From: Schizochytrium sp. CCTCC M209059
Lineage: Eukaryota > Sar > Bigyra > Thraustochytrida > Thraustochytriidae
Length of the DNA: 64,000 nucleotides
Reading direction: 5' to 3'
Assembly: GCA_000818945.1 (NCBI GenBank)
Contig: KN805385.1
Coordinates: 446,595 to 510,594 of the forward strand
Shown here piece after piece: positions 49,665-60,707 of the stretch (position 1 is the first letter of the stretch; the number at the start of each line of letters is the position of its first letter). Made by a program: the position numbers and the translations under genes. The notes beneath the pieces were generated by a model. It was given only the letters and a program-made list of their open reading frames with translations, was not told where the DNA came from and ran no database searches.

Positions 49665-50602
49665 AATACGAACTGTCGTCGTATGCGAAGATTCCATCGC
49701 GAAAAGAAAAAGCCGTGAATACTATCTAACACATCGCGTCGCCTGTACGCAACTCGGTCCATGTAGTGTATTTCTTCCCGCTGGCCCGGCCACGGGCGAT
49801 TTGCACTTTGACAAGAATAAAAAAAACAACACTTTGGCTCGGAATCCCAGAAGAAGAACCATGGTCCACGACTCCCGCGACCGGCTCTCGCTCGACCCGC
49901 CCAAGCACAATCTCATTCCCCATATCTCATCTCTTCTCTCCTCTTCTCTTCTCTTCTCTTCTCGGCGAGGCGCGCTCATCCATCCACCCTCAGTCCCGCT
50001 CGGCCGCCGGGAGTCCGTCCACCCGGCGAGCGACGCCAGCGCAAGTCAACGGATCTAAAGCATTTCTTTCTCTCTCTCTTTCCGCCTTGCTTTCCTGCCC
50101 TTCCCTTCCCTTCCTTCCCTTCCCTTTCCGTGTGTGCTTTCTTTCTTCGTGTGTCTCTGTCTCTCCGCCTGTCTCTGCCTTCCTTGCCTGTCTCTCTGCG
50201 CGTAACCAGCGCTCAGAGAGAGAGAAAAGGGGAGGCAAGCAGAGAGCAGAGCAGAGCAGAGCAGAGCAGAGCAGAGCAGAGCAGAGCAGACCTCGAGCTC
50301 GCAGACGCCAGCCAGCGCAGGCGGCGCGGCCCGGCGCAGGCGGCGCGAGCACGCGGAGGCGGCGAGCCGGGACCCGGCCGCGCGAGCGCAGGCCTGGCGA
50401 GGCCGTCGGGCGGCGCGGGCGGCGGCGCCATCGCGCATTGGCGGCGAGGATAGCGCAGAGGGTAGATCAGAGACGCGCGGCCTGCACGTGCGCGTGCGCG
50501 GGCGCGTGCGGGCGCGCGGGCGAGCACAGCGCCGCGGGAAACGGGCGACTGGAGGCCGGCTGCAGGCACACGCAGGCGCAGGCTGCGGAGAGAGCGAAGA
50601 GC
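49665..50602. other. Intergenic region and leader of the formin gene
   Basis: No gene is seen. It contains a CTCTT array at 49925-49962, a pyrimidine-rich TTCCC/TCTCT tract at 50065-50200, and the AGCAG array at 50239-50290. The frame that leads into the formin's first exon is open from far upstream but reads as repeat translation until the ATG at 50603. Confidence 0.5.
50239..50290 (+). repeat. (AGCAG)n pentanucleotide array
   Basis: About ten near-perfect AGCAG units upstream of the TPR-formin gene. Confidence 0.9.
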
Positions 50603-53600
50603 ATGCACCAGGGAGGCCGAGGCCGTGAGCTGGCGGCTTCGCACGCCGCCAGCAGCGCCGAGGCGACGAGGTTGCCAAGCCAGTTTCTGTACGCGACCAC
50701 GGCAGCGCCCGAGCGCAAAGGCCGCCGAAGCCACGCAGGAATCTCGCAGGGCAAGCTCTGGCTGTCTGGCGACCTGACCACCCCTCTCGAGAAGCGCGAC
50801 TCGCTTCGCGCCGAAAGCGTAAAATGCCTTGCGCAAGGCAATGCGCGCTCGGCCATCACCAAGGCGCTCGAAAGCGTCCGGATCATGGAGACTCAAGGAC
50901 TTGGGTCCACGAGCGAAGCTCTTCCTGGTACGTTTGTATTTGAACACATAGCTTGTCGTGGCAACCCTTGAACCCTCCCGGGGTCCTGCTTGGAGTCGCT
51001 CGTTGCGTAGAGAAACCACCTCCATCCAGAAATCGTGCAATGATGTTGACCGTCGCCGAGACGTCCGTGGATCTCAACGCAAGCCCTACCTTCCCCTCTT
51101 CTCCTTTACATCTGTCCTCATACATGAGCGCTCATTCCATGGCCTAGTCCAGCCTCATCGCAATCCGGCACAGGGTATTTCTCTGTGTCCCCCTAACCTA
51201 ATACACCGAGGCTGCGCACGCGCTCCCAACGGTTGCTCAAATCCCTTCTTTGCGTCACATTTCTCGGACTAGACCCCTCGGGATTCCTTCCCATGCGAGG
51301 GGATCTTAAAGCATGAAACGTGTAGCGGGGGGCACCGGATTAGGTCAAGGCGAGTTGGCGACTCATGCTCAATCAACGAAGAGGGGAGTAATCGGAGGTG
51401 CTTGCATTGGATCTCACATTGTTTCGGTGTCCTGAGAGCAACACAGGGACAACTATGCAAATGCGTGTGTCATCCGTTCAAGATCTTGCGCTTATGGCTG
51501 GTTGGAAACGATCGCTTGGCTGCGTAAGATTTGGAAGCAAACGTCACTTGCGTCCTTGTGAGCCCTGATGTAGCGACATTCCAGTGCCCAGATTACTGGG
51601 CAGACAGACGATCTGAGCACACACAACCCCTTGCTTTTTTCTTTTCTTTTTCCCCCCTCTTACATATTCATACTCTTGATTTCTCGCAACGGGCAGACAG
51701 GCACGACAACAGGCGAAACGCACTCGATTACTGACAAAGGACTTCCTTTCTCTCTCTATTTTTCATTCTATATCGCTGTACAAAACAGAATGCATGGTGC
51801 TGACAAGGGCGTACTTTAAGTTGGACGACTTTGCAGAAGCGCGATTCTACCTACGACAGAGTGAAAAACTCGTCAGGTCAGAACCTTACGAAGACGAAAC
51901 GACAAACGTGGCCTTATACTCGATACTTGCGGAGTTATACATGATCGCAAAGGAGTATGAAGAGGCGAGAGTCCGCTATGCAGAATACATGCGCAAGACC
52001 GAAAACCTCTTTGGGCCAAATCACATTGCTACAAGTGACTGCTACAACGTCATTTCCGCGTTCTACACGCACCGTGGTCAATACGCGGAGGCCATCGATC
52101 TTTGCCAACGAGCCCTTTCCATTCGCATCGAGCAATTGGGCACGAATCATCGATTCACAGCTGACAGTCGGTACAATCTTGGTCTTTTATTGCGCTTGCA
52201 CGGCAAACCAGCCGAAGCGCGTCGGGAATTCGCTCTTGCCAGGCAGGTGCGAGAGCTCATTTTTGGTCCGCAATCTCTCGAAGTTGCCGAGGTCGAATTG
52301 AGTCTCGGCTTCACTGAATACCAGCTTGGGAACCTGGGCGCCGCCCATGAGTTGTGCGAACGCTCATACGCTGCACGCCGCGCGACCGTGGGCAAGAATC
52401 ATCCTGACACCGCTGAGGCACTCAATCTCCTCGACACGGTGCGCACTGCACGCGCGAGGGGCGAGCTCATCGACAGTGAGGCCGGCACCATCGAAGACGG
52501 GCTCTCCTCTTCCCATGTAGAGGCTCTGCCGTCGACGTATGCCCGCACGTTCGACCAGCCAACCTTGGTCTCCAGTACTTCAGGTGGTTCTTCCTTTGCC
52601 GATGAATCGCGGCGATACGACCGCTTCCTGGTGCAGCGCACTCTTGATCGCATGCATCAGGTACATGATGCGCCATCAATGAGCTTTCAATCGCGCGTCA
52701 TGCAAACGGTAAATTCGCATGGTAGCATTTCGGCCAAGGAATTGCAGTCACGTTTTGCACCACGCTTTCCTCGCGAGGTACACCATTTGCTGGAAAGTCT
52801 CGAGGAGCAGGATTTGCTTTTGCGTAATGCGGATGTGCATGAATCAAGGGATGCTTCGAGGGCACGACGCGATGCCTTTCCTGGCGCTTCGCGTAGCATC
52901 TTTCGCCGTAGAGGCCATTCTCCTCGTTCGACCCTGCACGACGAACGCAACATGCTGCCAAGGTCTCCCCTTGAATTTGCTAACGAACACAGCAGCGGTC
53001 ATTTCGAAGGTTCACAGGGGGGCTTCGACTTGGGTGCGGAGGAGAGTGAGGAAGCAGACGAAAACGATCTCATCGAGGTTAAAGCCGCCTCGCCTTCACT
53101 ACCTCCTCCGCATCCTGATGATTCAACCCATGTCAAAGGTATTGAGACTGGAGCAAGGGAACCCCGGCCTACCTGGATGTCCACAATGCAATCGAAGCAA
53201 AAGGAGCTCAAAGAACAGCGCTCCTCGGGTCACGGAGCATACACATATGGGCAACACAAAGGAGGAAGAGGAGGAGAAGGAGGTGGCGATGGACAAGACA
53301 CGTCGCCCGCGGTGGTCAATCGTTTTGATTTCACGACGACCCGACGGACGCGTGACGCAGATGCGAATGCTAGCGCTCAGCCACAGTCAACTCTGACAGA
53401 GTCTTCTTCATCCTCAAGCTCCTTGATGAAGCCAGCACACAAAGGCTTATCGGACTTTGACGACCGTCCACAGGTCCCAGCCTCGGGAAGCAGTGTCTTT
53501 TCCTTTTTTGACAATTACAGAATCCAACATGGCAATGGAAATGATTCCGCTCGGTTTACGTCAGATCTTCCTGGTGCTGCTTCCGAAGACGGTTCAGGCA

Positions 53601-55501
53601 TAGGTCGTGGCGTTGGTGGTGCTGGTGCTGGTGCCGGTGCTGGTACTGGTACTGGTTCTAGTTCTGGTTCTGGCAATGGCCCAGGTTCTGGCCACGGTCT
53701 AGGTTCTGACTTTGGTGGTGGTTCTGGCTTTGGAGATGGTTCTGGCTTCAACACTGGCAATAGTTTCGGCGACGGCATGGGTAATAGTACCGGTTCTGGC
53801 TTCGGATCGTCTGGCGCTCAGGAAAGCCAGCGTGGCGGCACATATGGGACAGGACTTCCCGATCATCGCTCCCGAGCTCAAAGAAGTCAAGGTTTCGGCA
53901 ACGAGTACAGTAGTGGTGAAGAAATGGGCAGTTTTGGACCGGTCGGTACCCTTCCCGGAGCTGGAAGCTATGGCCCGGGAGCTCTGCCAGCAACTATATC
54001 CACAGCCGGCTCTTCAGGCGCGCAGCAAAGCGCAGGTGTGTCAACACTGCGAGGTGGCGTTGCGGGTGACCGACGCGCCAAAGTTGTCGAATTGACTGGT
54101 GAAGAACTTTGGCAGGCTCATGATGTCGAAACTTTTTGTGCGTTTGGTCTTCTCCCCATGCTTTTGGACAAGCGCGAGGCTGAAAAGAAACGCGCTGCCG
54201 AAAAGGCGCGCAAGGACGCTGCAGCTTCCGCAGGCGACCAAAAGACGAGCAAAACCACCACTACCAAGGTGACGACGAAAGTGGCCGCCACAGTAAAAAA
54301 GAAGAAAGTCACGGGTCCCAAGTCAGACACGAAACGCGTGCATTGGGACGTACTGGAAGACACGGAAGGCACAATTTGGGACAGTGGCGTCGACAGCAGT
54401 GACATCGAGATTGCAGAAGTCTTTGGCGACCTCAAGGCGGAGTTTTCCAACAAGGCCGCTCCGAAAAAGCTTGGAGCTGACAACGAGAGCGCCGACAAGG
54501 CAAAGAAACCCAAGGAAATGGTGCTTCTCGCGGACCCCAAACGACGACAAAACATGAGTATTTTTGCCAAAACGCTCATGAAGGGCGGGCGAGAGCTGTA
54601 CGAGGTCGGTGCCGCGCTTCGAGCAATGGACCTGAGCAAATTTGGACCAAATGCTTTGGCGTCGTTGCAAGAGTTCCTTCCCCAGGGCGATGAAACCGAG
54701 GCTGTGCAAAGCTTTGTAGACGGGGGCGGAGATCGTTCTCTCCTTGGGCCTGCGGAGCGCTTTGTCGATGCGATTGGCAGTGTTCCCCGCCTTTCGCAGC
54801 GCATTCGCGCGCTGACAGTCATGTCGGAGTTCGACGAGATGGCTCGCGACGCTGTGCGGCGCATCGAGCTCGTGCGGACGACGAGCAATCGGGTGCGTGA
54901 GTCCACGCGCTTTGCTCGCCTTCTGAGTATTATCCTCAAGGTTGGTAATGAGCTCAACAAGGGAACGGAGAAGGGCGAGGCCCAGGGTGTTCGCCTCGCC
55001 TCGCTCGTGAAACTGAGCCAGACTAAATCTGCGCAGAACACAACTCTGCTGCAGTATATTGTGGAGCATTTACTTGCGAAAGACCCGCACGTTCTTGAAA
55101 TTGCGGATGACTTTCCTGATCTTGCCGAAGCCACCCGATGCAACATGCAGACCTTGTCAGGCGACGTCGCGCGCCTTGGCTCGGGACTTGCTGCCGTTGA
55201 GCACGGGTGCAATGCTGCGACCAAGGCTGGAGATGACGATGACTTTTTGCGTGCTGCGGAGCCCTTTTTGCGGCAGTCGCGGCCCAAGTCTGACGAGGTT
55301 TCGCGTGATTTCAAGGACATGGAGGAGGCCTATGAGAAGCTGTGTCAGTATGTGGGTGAGAGCGCCAAGGCGATGCCCCCGGAGGACCTCTTTCAACAGC
55401 TTTTGGCCTTTACCTCCGAATTCGGATCAACGGTGAAGAAGGTGCGTGATGCGACGGCACGCAAGGAGCGGCGCAACAATCGTCAGCAGGGTGCGCGCTG
55501 A
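50603..55501 (+). CDS. TPR-formin (TPR repeats plus FH2 domain), two exons, 1345 aa
   Basis: Exon 1 is 50603-50927, exon 2 is 51789-55501. The donor GTACGT and the acceptor ACAG with a pyrimidine-rich tract keep phase: G plus AA makes Glu109. Residues ~70-330 are TPR/kinesin-light-chain-like helical pairs, the first beginning in exon 1. Residues ~395-460 look like a winged-helix fold (SHGSISAKELQSRF). A long disordered part follows, then ~708-790 is Gly/Ser-rich. Residues ~955-1338 are a formin FH2 domain with lasso (KRVHWDVLE, TIWD) and GNELN post motif, which nucleates and elongates actin filaments. There is no proline-rich FH1. Downstream ATG 51794 could start a shorter form. Confidence 0.85.
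50928..51788 (+). other. Predicted 861-base intron in the TPR-formin gene
   Basis: It starts GTACGT and ends ACAAAACAG after a pyrimidine-rich stretch (51745-51770). Splicing joins a first TPR helix (exon 1) to the rest of the TPR array with the frame kept. Internal frames are short and not protein-like. It is the only intron I can support in the window. Confidence 0.75.
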
Positions 55502-56003
55502 GGCTAGGCTTGCTTTTGGCTTTTTACTGCTGCTCCTGAAACATTGCTACGTTAGTGGATGATGAGATGATGAGCTGCTGCATGTGTGGCGGGCGGGGAG
55601 TCTGGTTCGTTCCTTTTCTTACAAAGAGAAATACGAGTAAGTCAGAATATACACTCCTCCTCGCTAGGTAGACTTTAAATATGCGACACACAAAGTATGT
55701 AATGGGTGAGAATTGCCAATGATTAGTCTCGCTCGCTTCATGGAATGAGTGTAGTAAGTCGTTAGAACTAGTTTGGGACTTGCAAGCTGAATTCTTGTCA
55801 TGTTGTGTTGCTGCAGATCAGAGTCCCATGTGATGCATAGTGTTCATTATCTAATACATCATTGCCATCATGTGCATCAAGGTCAGCAATTTGTCAAGGT
55901 AGAGGGCAAAAATCATATAATTGACTTTCGCATAAAGAAAGAAAGAATAATATGCAGCGCTGCTGGCCACCCCCCCTCCCTGATGCACTCGACGCCCTTT
56001 GCT
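55502..56003. other. Convergent spacer between formin and RRF genes
   Basis: 502 bases, AT-richer than the surroundings, no gene seen. Contains CCACCCCCCCTCCC at 55968-55981. Confidence 0.5.
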
Positions 56004-56879
56004 TCAGTTCTCCATGATCTCCTTTTGGCGCGTTTCAGACATTTCGGCGATACGCTTCTTGAACTCATCGGTGAGCTCCTCGACCGCCTGTGTCTCGGCA
56101 AAATGCTGGTCCTCGCTGAGATCCTTGTTCTTCTTCATATTGGTAAGCTTCTTCATGGCATCATGGCGCACACCATTAACAGCGCCCTTGGTCTTCTCAT
56201 AGAGGTCGTGGGCAAGGCGCGCCGTGGCCTCGCGACTCTCCTTGGTCAGCTTGGGGAGCGGCACGTTCACCTGAGCGCCCTCAACCGAAGGGTTCAAGTT
56301 CATGTTGGCCGTCTCAATGGCCTTGGCCACAGCTCCGACCAGCGACTGATCAAAGACGTTGACAACGAGCAGCTTGGAGGAGCGAATTGAGCCCTGTGCT
56401 ACGGAATTGAGCGGACTCGACGCGCCATACGCCTCGACCATCAAATGATCCAGCATACCTGCGTCGGGTCTTCCCGTGCGAAGCTTGGCCAGCTCGTGCT
56501 GAAATCCAGAGGTGACACGCTCCATATGCTCACGGTACGGCTCAAGCTCAAATTCTGTGGCCTCGGGGTCCGCCGAGATGCCATGCTCTGCCTCGACGCC
56601 GTCCATGGCTTCGGGGGAGCTTTCTGGGGCGGTGACGTTCTTCTTCTTTTTGTTGCCCTTCTTCTTGGCCAGACCGCGGGCCCAGTCTGCCTGGCACAGA
56701 GGCCGCATGGCAGCCTCAGTGGCCACGGTCCACGCGGGCTCGACAAGACCCAGCGTGGCGCAGCGTGGCCTCGTCCTCAGCGTCGTCGACGCTGCCGCCA
56801 CGCTCATGCTCCTTGAGGACGCCATCACGACGCATCCCAGGCGTCCCGCAAGGCGCGTTCGCGCTGCTCCGGCAAGCAT
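56004..56879 (-). CDS. MRRF: Mitochondrial ribosome recycling factor, 291 aa
   Basis: It splits post-termination ribosomes together with EF-G2. The C-terminal ~185 residues are a complete RRF: the three-helix bundle with the hinged domain, including LAKLRTGRPDAGMLDHL, PLPKLTKESREATARLA, GAVNGVRHDAMKKL and a C-terminal helix of alternating acidic and basic residues. The first ~35 residues from ATG 56879 (MLAGAARTRLAGRLGCVV) are Arg/Ala-rich without acidic residues, a good mitochondrial transit peptide, and a Lys-rich patch follows. The frame is open further upstream without a good start. It is divergent from BBS4. Confidence 0.92.
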   Translation of the reverse strand: MLAGAARTRLAGRLGCVVMASSRSMSVAAASTTLRTRPRCATLGLVEPAWTVATEAAMRPLCQADWARGLAKKKGNKKKKNVTAPESSPEAMDGVEAEHGISADPEATEFELEPYREHMERVTSGFQHELAKLRTGRPDAGMLDHLMVEAYGASSPLNSVAQGSIRSSKLLVVNVFDQSLVGAVAKAIETANMNLNPSVEGAQVNVPLPKLTKESREATARLAHDLYEKTKGAVNGVRHDAMKKLTNMKKNKDLSEDQHFAETQAVEELTDEFKKRIAEMSETRQKEIMEN

Positions 56880-57588
56880 TTTCTGTTTGGTCTTGGCGGT
56901 TTTCCACGCACCGCCTTCCTGACTTTGGCGCTCGCTGGGTAGGACGACGTACGCGATCGCGGTCTCTGTTTGGTGCACTCGCTCGTGGCGTCCGCGCGCT
57001 GCAGCGCTTTAGCGGCCGCGCTGCTCCTACGACTTTTGTGGAGCCTCGTCGCGATCTCGACATTCGTGGTGTTTGGTCTCGCAGGCCGTCCATAACGTCG
57101 GCTGTACGCAGTTCATCGCACGAGACCGACCCGGCTTATCCATGGTTCTTTGTCCATACCCTGCAAGAGCGCGCGTGGTGTGTTTGCTTGTCATTGTCAA
57201 CCTTTGCGCGCCACTCTACTTATTCGTCTGGAGTTGGTGCCTGGAAGACTCAGAGGTAGAGAGATGTTGCCGTTACGAATGACAAGAGCTTTTACAAAAT
57301 AACACAACAATGCATTATGTCTTAGATGATACAATGCAAATTGACCGGCAAGCGACGTTGTGAGGCTGAAATATCGAGCACGCCGTGCGATCACTACAAA
57401 GAGGCAAGAAGAGTCTGCTTCACTTAAGCACGTCAGCTGGTGCAGAGGCGTGACAGGCCAAGCTACTGAGCGTTTACGTGCAAAGGAGCAGGCGACCGAG
57501 CTGGCGATCAGACGCGCGCTTGCTTGGATACTTGCAAGGTCTCTCGCTCGCTTACCTGCTTGCTCGTTTGCTTGCTTGCTCGGCAAAC
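56880..57588. promoter_or_regulatory. Divergent promoter region of RRF and BBS4 genes
   Basis: 709 bases between divergent starts. No gene is convincing; the BBS4 frame is open back to 57478 but has no ATG. Several GCTTGC repeats lie at 57518-57582 just before the BBS4 start. Confidence 0.4.
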
Positions 57589-59220
57589 ATGGAGGCAAAG
57601 GTTGAGACAGCAGCAGCGCCAGCAGAGTCGAAGAGCTCGAGTCGAAGGGATGACGGCACAAGTACCAGCGCCGGCGTGGGCAAGCTGACCTCCATGTTAC
57701 GTCGTAAATCATCACGCACGAGCAAACATGCAGCTCGATCTACCTCTTCTTCTTCTTCGTCGTCGTCGTCGTCGTCGTCTTCATCAACTTTACCGAACGG
57801 CGAAGCTCGTGCATCGGCATCGACGATCGAGCCCGAAGCGTCAGCAAACTCCACGGATGCTTGTGATTCCAATCAACACGAAGGAAAGAATGAAGGTGAT
57901 TATGATGAACGCCATAACACGATGGTGGAAGAAAATGGGAGGACAGGGCGTTCGTCCATCAGTTCGAAAAGCAGTCGTTCACTAAAAACGTGTCAAAGCG
58001 GACGAAGTCAAGGTCGCGAGCGCGTGAACTGGTTAATCCACTTGCTCCATGCTCGAGGCGATTACAAGGAGTGTCTCCGGTTAATTGAAACAGAATTAAA
58101 ATCCTGCGATGGTATGTGCGAATACCCTCTCTATGTCAAGGGGCTGATTTTACGTGGGCAGGGCAAGGTCCAAGAAGCATTGGAGCTTTTCCAAGCCGCA
58201 ACGCTACTCAACCCAAGCAATCACACGAACCTAAAGCAGGTGGGAAAGTGTCTCTTTCTCTTGGGAAAGCATAGCGCGTCAGTCGACGTCTTGGACGAGG
58301 CCATGCTGTGCGCACGACGCGAAGACTGGGAGATCCAGCACAATAAGGGGCTGTGTTTCATGTTCCTCAAAGAATACGAAAAAGCCTTGGAGGCTTTCCA
58401 AACTGCCAACAGTATTCAACGCCATGACTCAACCTTTGTAGAAATGGGCAAGATCTACACCGCGACCGGAGACCTGAAACGGGCCATCGAGGTGTACTTG
58501 GAGGCGCTGGAGTTCTCGCCAGACAACCCGGAGCTTCTCACCACTGTTGGTCTCTTGTATTTGCGAGACGGAGAAAATTTCAAGGCATTCGAGTACCTTG
58601 GCAATTCATTGACGCGCGATCCGCGTAATCCCAAGACAATTCTGGCTGCCGGTTCGGTGATTCAGGATCATAGTGATATGGACGTGGCTCTGGTCAAGTA
58701 CCGTGTAGCGGCTGTGAAGACGCCCAACTCTGCACAGCTATGGAATAATATTGGCATGTGCTTTTTCGGCAAGGAGCGTCACGTCGCGGCGATTGCATGT
58801 CTCAAGCGTTCGTTGTACCTGGACCCATTTCAATGGATAACAGCGCACAATCTCGGACTCGTCTTTATGCATACCACACAGTATGCCTCGGCCTTTCACT
58901 ACTTGAGCACATCGATCAATCTAAAGCCCACATTTGCGGCCTCGTACATGTATTTGGCAATTGTACTCTCTCGTCTGGAGGACGCAGAAAGTTCTGTGGC
59001 AGCATATGAAAAGGCTTTGCAGCTCGATCCTGATGATCCAGTGTGTCATTTGAACTTTGCGTCTACATTGCACAATATTGGTGAGCGCGAGCGCGCGCGG
59101 GCACAGTTCCAATCGTACACGATTCTTTGCTCCCGCATGACCTCGGATGAGCGCCGAGCGCTCATGGAAACGTGCGCCGAGCTTCACACGCAGGTGTCAA
59201 AAATGCTTCAAGTGAAATGA
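57589..59220 (+). CDS. BBS4: BBS4, Bardet-Biedl syndrome 4 TPR protein of the BBSome, 543 aa
   Basis: BBS4 is a TPR subunit of the BBSome, which carries membrane proteins through cilia. The TPR array spans ~147-535. It keeps family phrases such as NWLIHLLHARGDYK, KQVGKCLFLLGKH, LGNSLTRDPRNPKTILAAGS, ALVKYRVAAV and LWNNIGMCFFGKERHVAAI. The first ~145 residues are a poorly conserved Ser-rich, disordered extension with a poly-Ser run encoded by TCTTCTTCGTCG repeats (57744-57790). ATG 57589 (AACATGG) was chosen over the upstream frame, which lacks an ATG. With CFAP184 and the channel it shows the organism makes motile flagella. Intronless. Confidence 0.95.
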   Translation: MEAKVETAAAPAESKSSSRRDDGTSTSAGVGKLTSMLRRKSSRTSKHAARSTSSSSSSSSSSSSSSTLPNGEARASASTIEPEASANSTDACDSNQHEGKNEGDYDERHNTMVEENGRTGRSSISSKSSRSLKTCQSGRSQGRERVNWLIHLLHARGDYKECLRLIETELKSCDGMCEYPLYVKGLILRGQGKVQEALELFQAATLLNPSNHTNLKQVGKCLFLLGKHSASVDVLDEAMLCARREDWEIQHNKGLCFMFLKEYEKALEAFQTANSIQRHDSTFVEMGKIYTATGDLKRAIEVYLEALEFSPDNPELLTTVGLLYLRDGENFKAFEYLGNSLTRDPRNPKTILAAGSVIQDHSDMDVALVKYRVAAVKTPNSAQLWNNIGMCFFGKERHVAAIACLKRSLYLDPFQWITAHNLGLVFMHTTQYASAFHYLSTSINLKPTFAASYMYLAIVLSRLEDAESSVAAYEKALQLDPDDPVCHLNFASTLHNIGERERARAQFQSYTILCSRMTSDERRALMETCAELHTQVSKMLQVK

Positions 59221-59634
59221 AAAGGTTTTTTCACTTATCTCTCTTTATTTGTCTTTTCCCTCTGCGTGAATCTAGCATTTCGAGATGAGAAAGAACTAGG
59301 CCTAGAGTCGCGGACCTTCGGACTGACTTTCAGGACAAAAAGCAAAATTTATGATTTGTTGGGTGTGTTGCTTTTCTGTTGATAGGGGTGGGGGAGCAGG
59401 TGAGTGAGCGGGTTAATGGGGTGGGTGAATGGGTTGGAGAGCAAGTAAACTATGCAGGATGGCACGGCTCCTTACCAAGCAGCTGCGCCCTTGAGCTCAT
59501 GATAGGGTAGGGTTAGGCAGGCCAATTTTAGAGCAGATCCCTTGGGCGCACAAGAGATCCCCTGTCGCTCTTGCACATTCTCCGCCGTGAAGAGAAGCTG
59601 CACGCGGGCGGAGAAAGCAAAGCGCCCTCCTTGC
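59221..59634. other. Convergent spacer with a CTAGGCCTAG palindrome
   Basis: 414 bases between BBS4 and bL28m stops. The palindrome is at 59296-59305. GGGT/GGTG-rich, no gene seen. Confidence 0.5.
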
Positions 59635-60072
59635 TCATGCTTCAGTCTTGGTACTGCTCGATGGTGCCGCAGCAGCAGCAGCAGCATCTGCTGCAGCAGG
59701 GGCTTTGGTGGAGGCGCCGTTCTTTACGGCCTCAAGGACGCGATCGCGAAGATCAAGGGCAAGCCTTGAGTCCTGCATGAGATGCGGCTTGTTGAGAAGG
59801 AATTCATCAAACCCACCAGCCTGTTTGATGCAACGCATGGCGTGCGTGGTCACGCGCAGCTTAAAGGTCTCGTCGAGGATCTCGCTCTTGTACGTGTGAT
59901 TTTGGACATTAGGGTCCCACCGACGCCGGGAGCGGTTCTTGGCATGGCTAACCTTATTGCCAAACTGAATCGTCCTGCCCGCATAAATTCCGCGCTGCGC
60001 GCGTCCGGGCTTCGCGCCGGACTTGTTGCCCCTTGCCACGAGGTTGGCGAGCTGGCCAGCGCGAGACGCCAT
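59635..60072 (-). CDS. Mitochondrial ribosomal protein bL28m, 145 aa
   Basis: A large-subunit ribosomal protein. The core ~45-105 follows the bL28 pattern: KVSHAKNRSRRRWDPNVQ, then a strand FKLRVTTHAMRCIKQAGG, and LLNK. The first ~25 residues are basic with no acidic residue (MASRAGQLANLVARGNKSG), fitting mitochondrial import. The C-terminal ~35 residues are Ala-rich, an extension beyond bacterial L28. The Met at 60072 (GGATGG in coding sense) is used; 55 further upstream codons are open but poor. It is divergent from deoxyhypusine synthase. Confidence 0.88.
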   Translation of the reverse strand: MASRAGQLANLVARGNKSGAKPGRAQRGIYAGRTIQFGNKVSHAKNRSRRRWDPNVQNHTYKSEILDETFKLRVTTHAMRCIKQAGGFDEFLLNKPHLMQDSRLALDLRDRVLEAVKNGASTKAPAAADAAAAAAAPSSSTKTEA

Positions 60073-60240
60073 CCTGCTCTCCTTTGACCTCTCCTTTTTC
60101 GCCCTGAGCAAGACCAGGTCGCTGGCGTGAACGCCGTGAGAACGGCCTCTGCGCTGCGCGGTACTTGTGTAGACTTTGCTCTGCCCCGTCTCCGCGCGCC
60201 GCGCGCCCTCGCTCCGGGTCAGGTCGTCGCTGCGCAAGGA

Positions 60241-60276
<36 letters not shown>

Positions 60277-60672
60277 GACTGTCTGTCTGTCTGCCTTTTC
60301 TGCCTTTCCTGCCTGTCTCGACTTCTAAGCCACGCAAAAGAGGCTCTTGCAGGCAGCCAATGCCCACTTGCCCATTCCCATTCTCCACTTGCCCTGCCTC
60401 TTCCATGACGTTCTACGCCGCCCTGCAAGTCAACCTTTCTCGGCCCCAGCCGCCCGCAAGTCAAAGTGCGTTTGCCCGACTGCATTTGTCTCCCCACAGC
60501 GCTCCTTTACTGACTTGCGGCGCCGCGTATAAGCTATTTCTTTCCCCTACAGTTGTCCTCAGTAGATGTGGCCTTGGGGTGCGCGGGGACCCGGGTGTGC
60601 GTAGAACCGGCAAGCTGCTGCAGCTGGAGCTGCGCTCGAGTGGCTGCGAGCGAGAGCTGATTTGACAGGCTG

Positions 60673-60707
<35 letters not shown>

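Noticed and set aside
50440..50475. tRNA A-box-like sequence GATAGCGCAGAGGGTAGA
   Set aside because: No B-box or foldable acceptor stem at the right distance.
49766..50602. Extension of formin exon 1 upstream
   Set aside because: The frame is open but runs through pyrimidine tracts and the AGCAG array; no ATG in good context and no domain.
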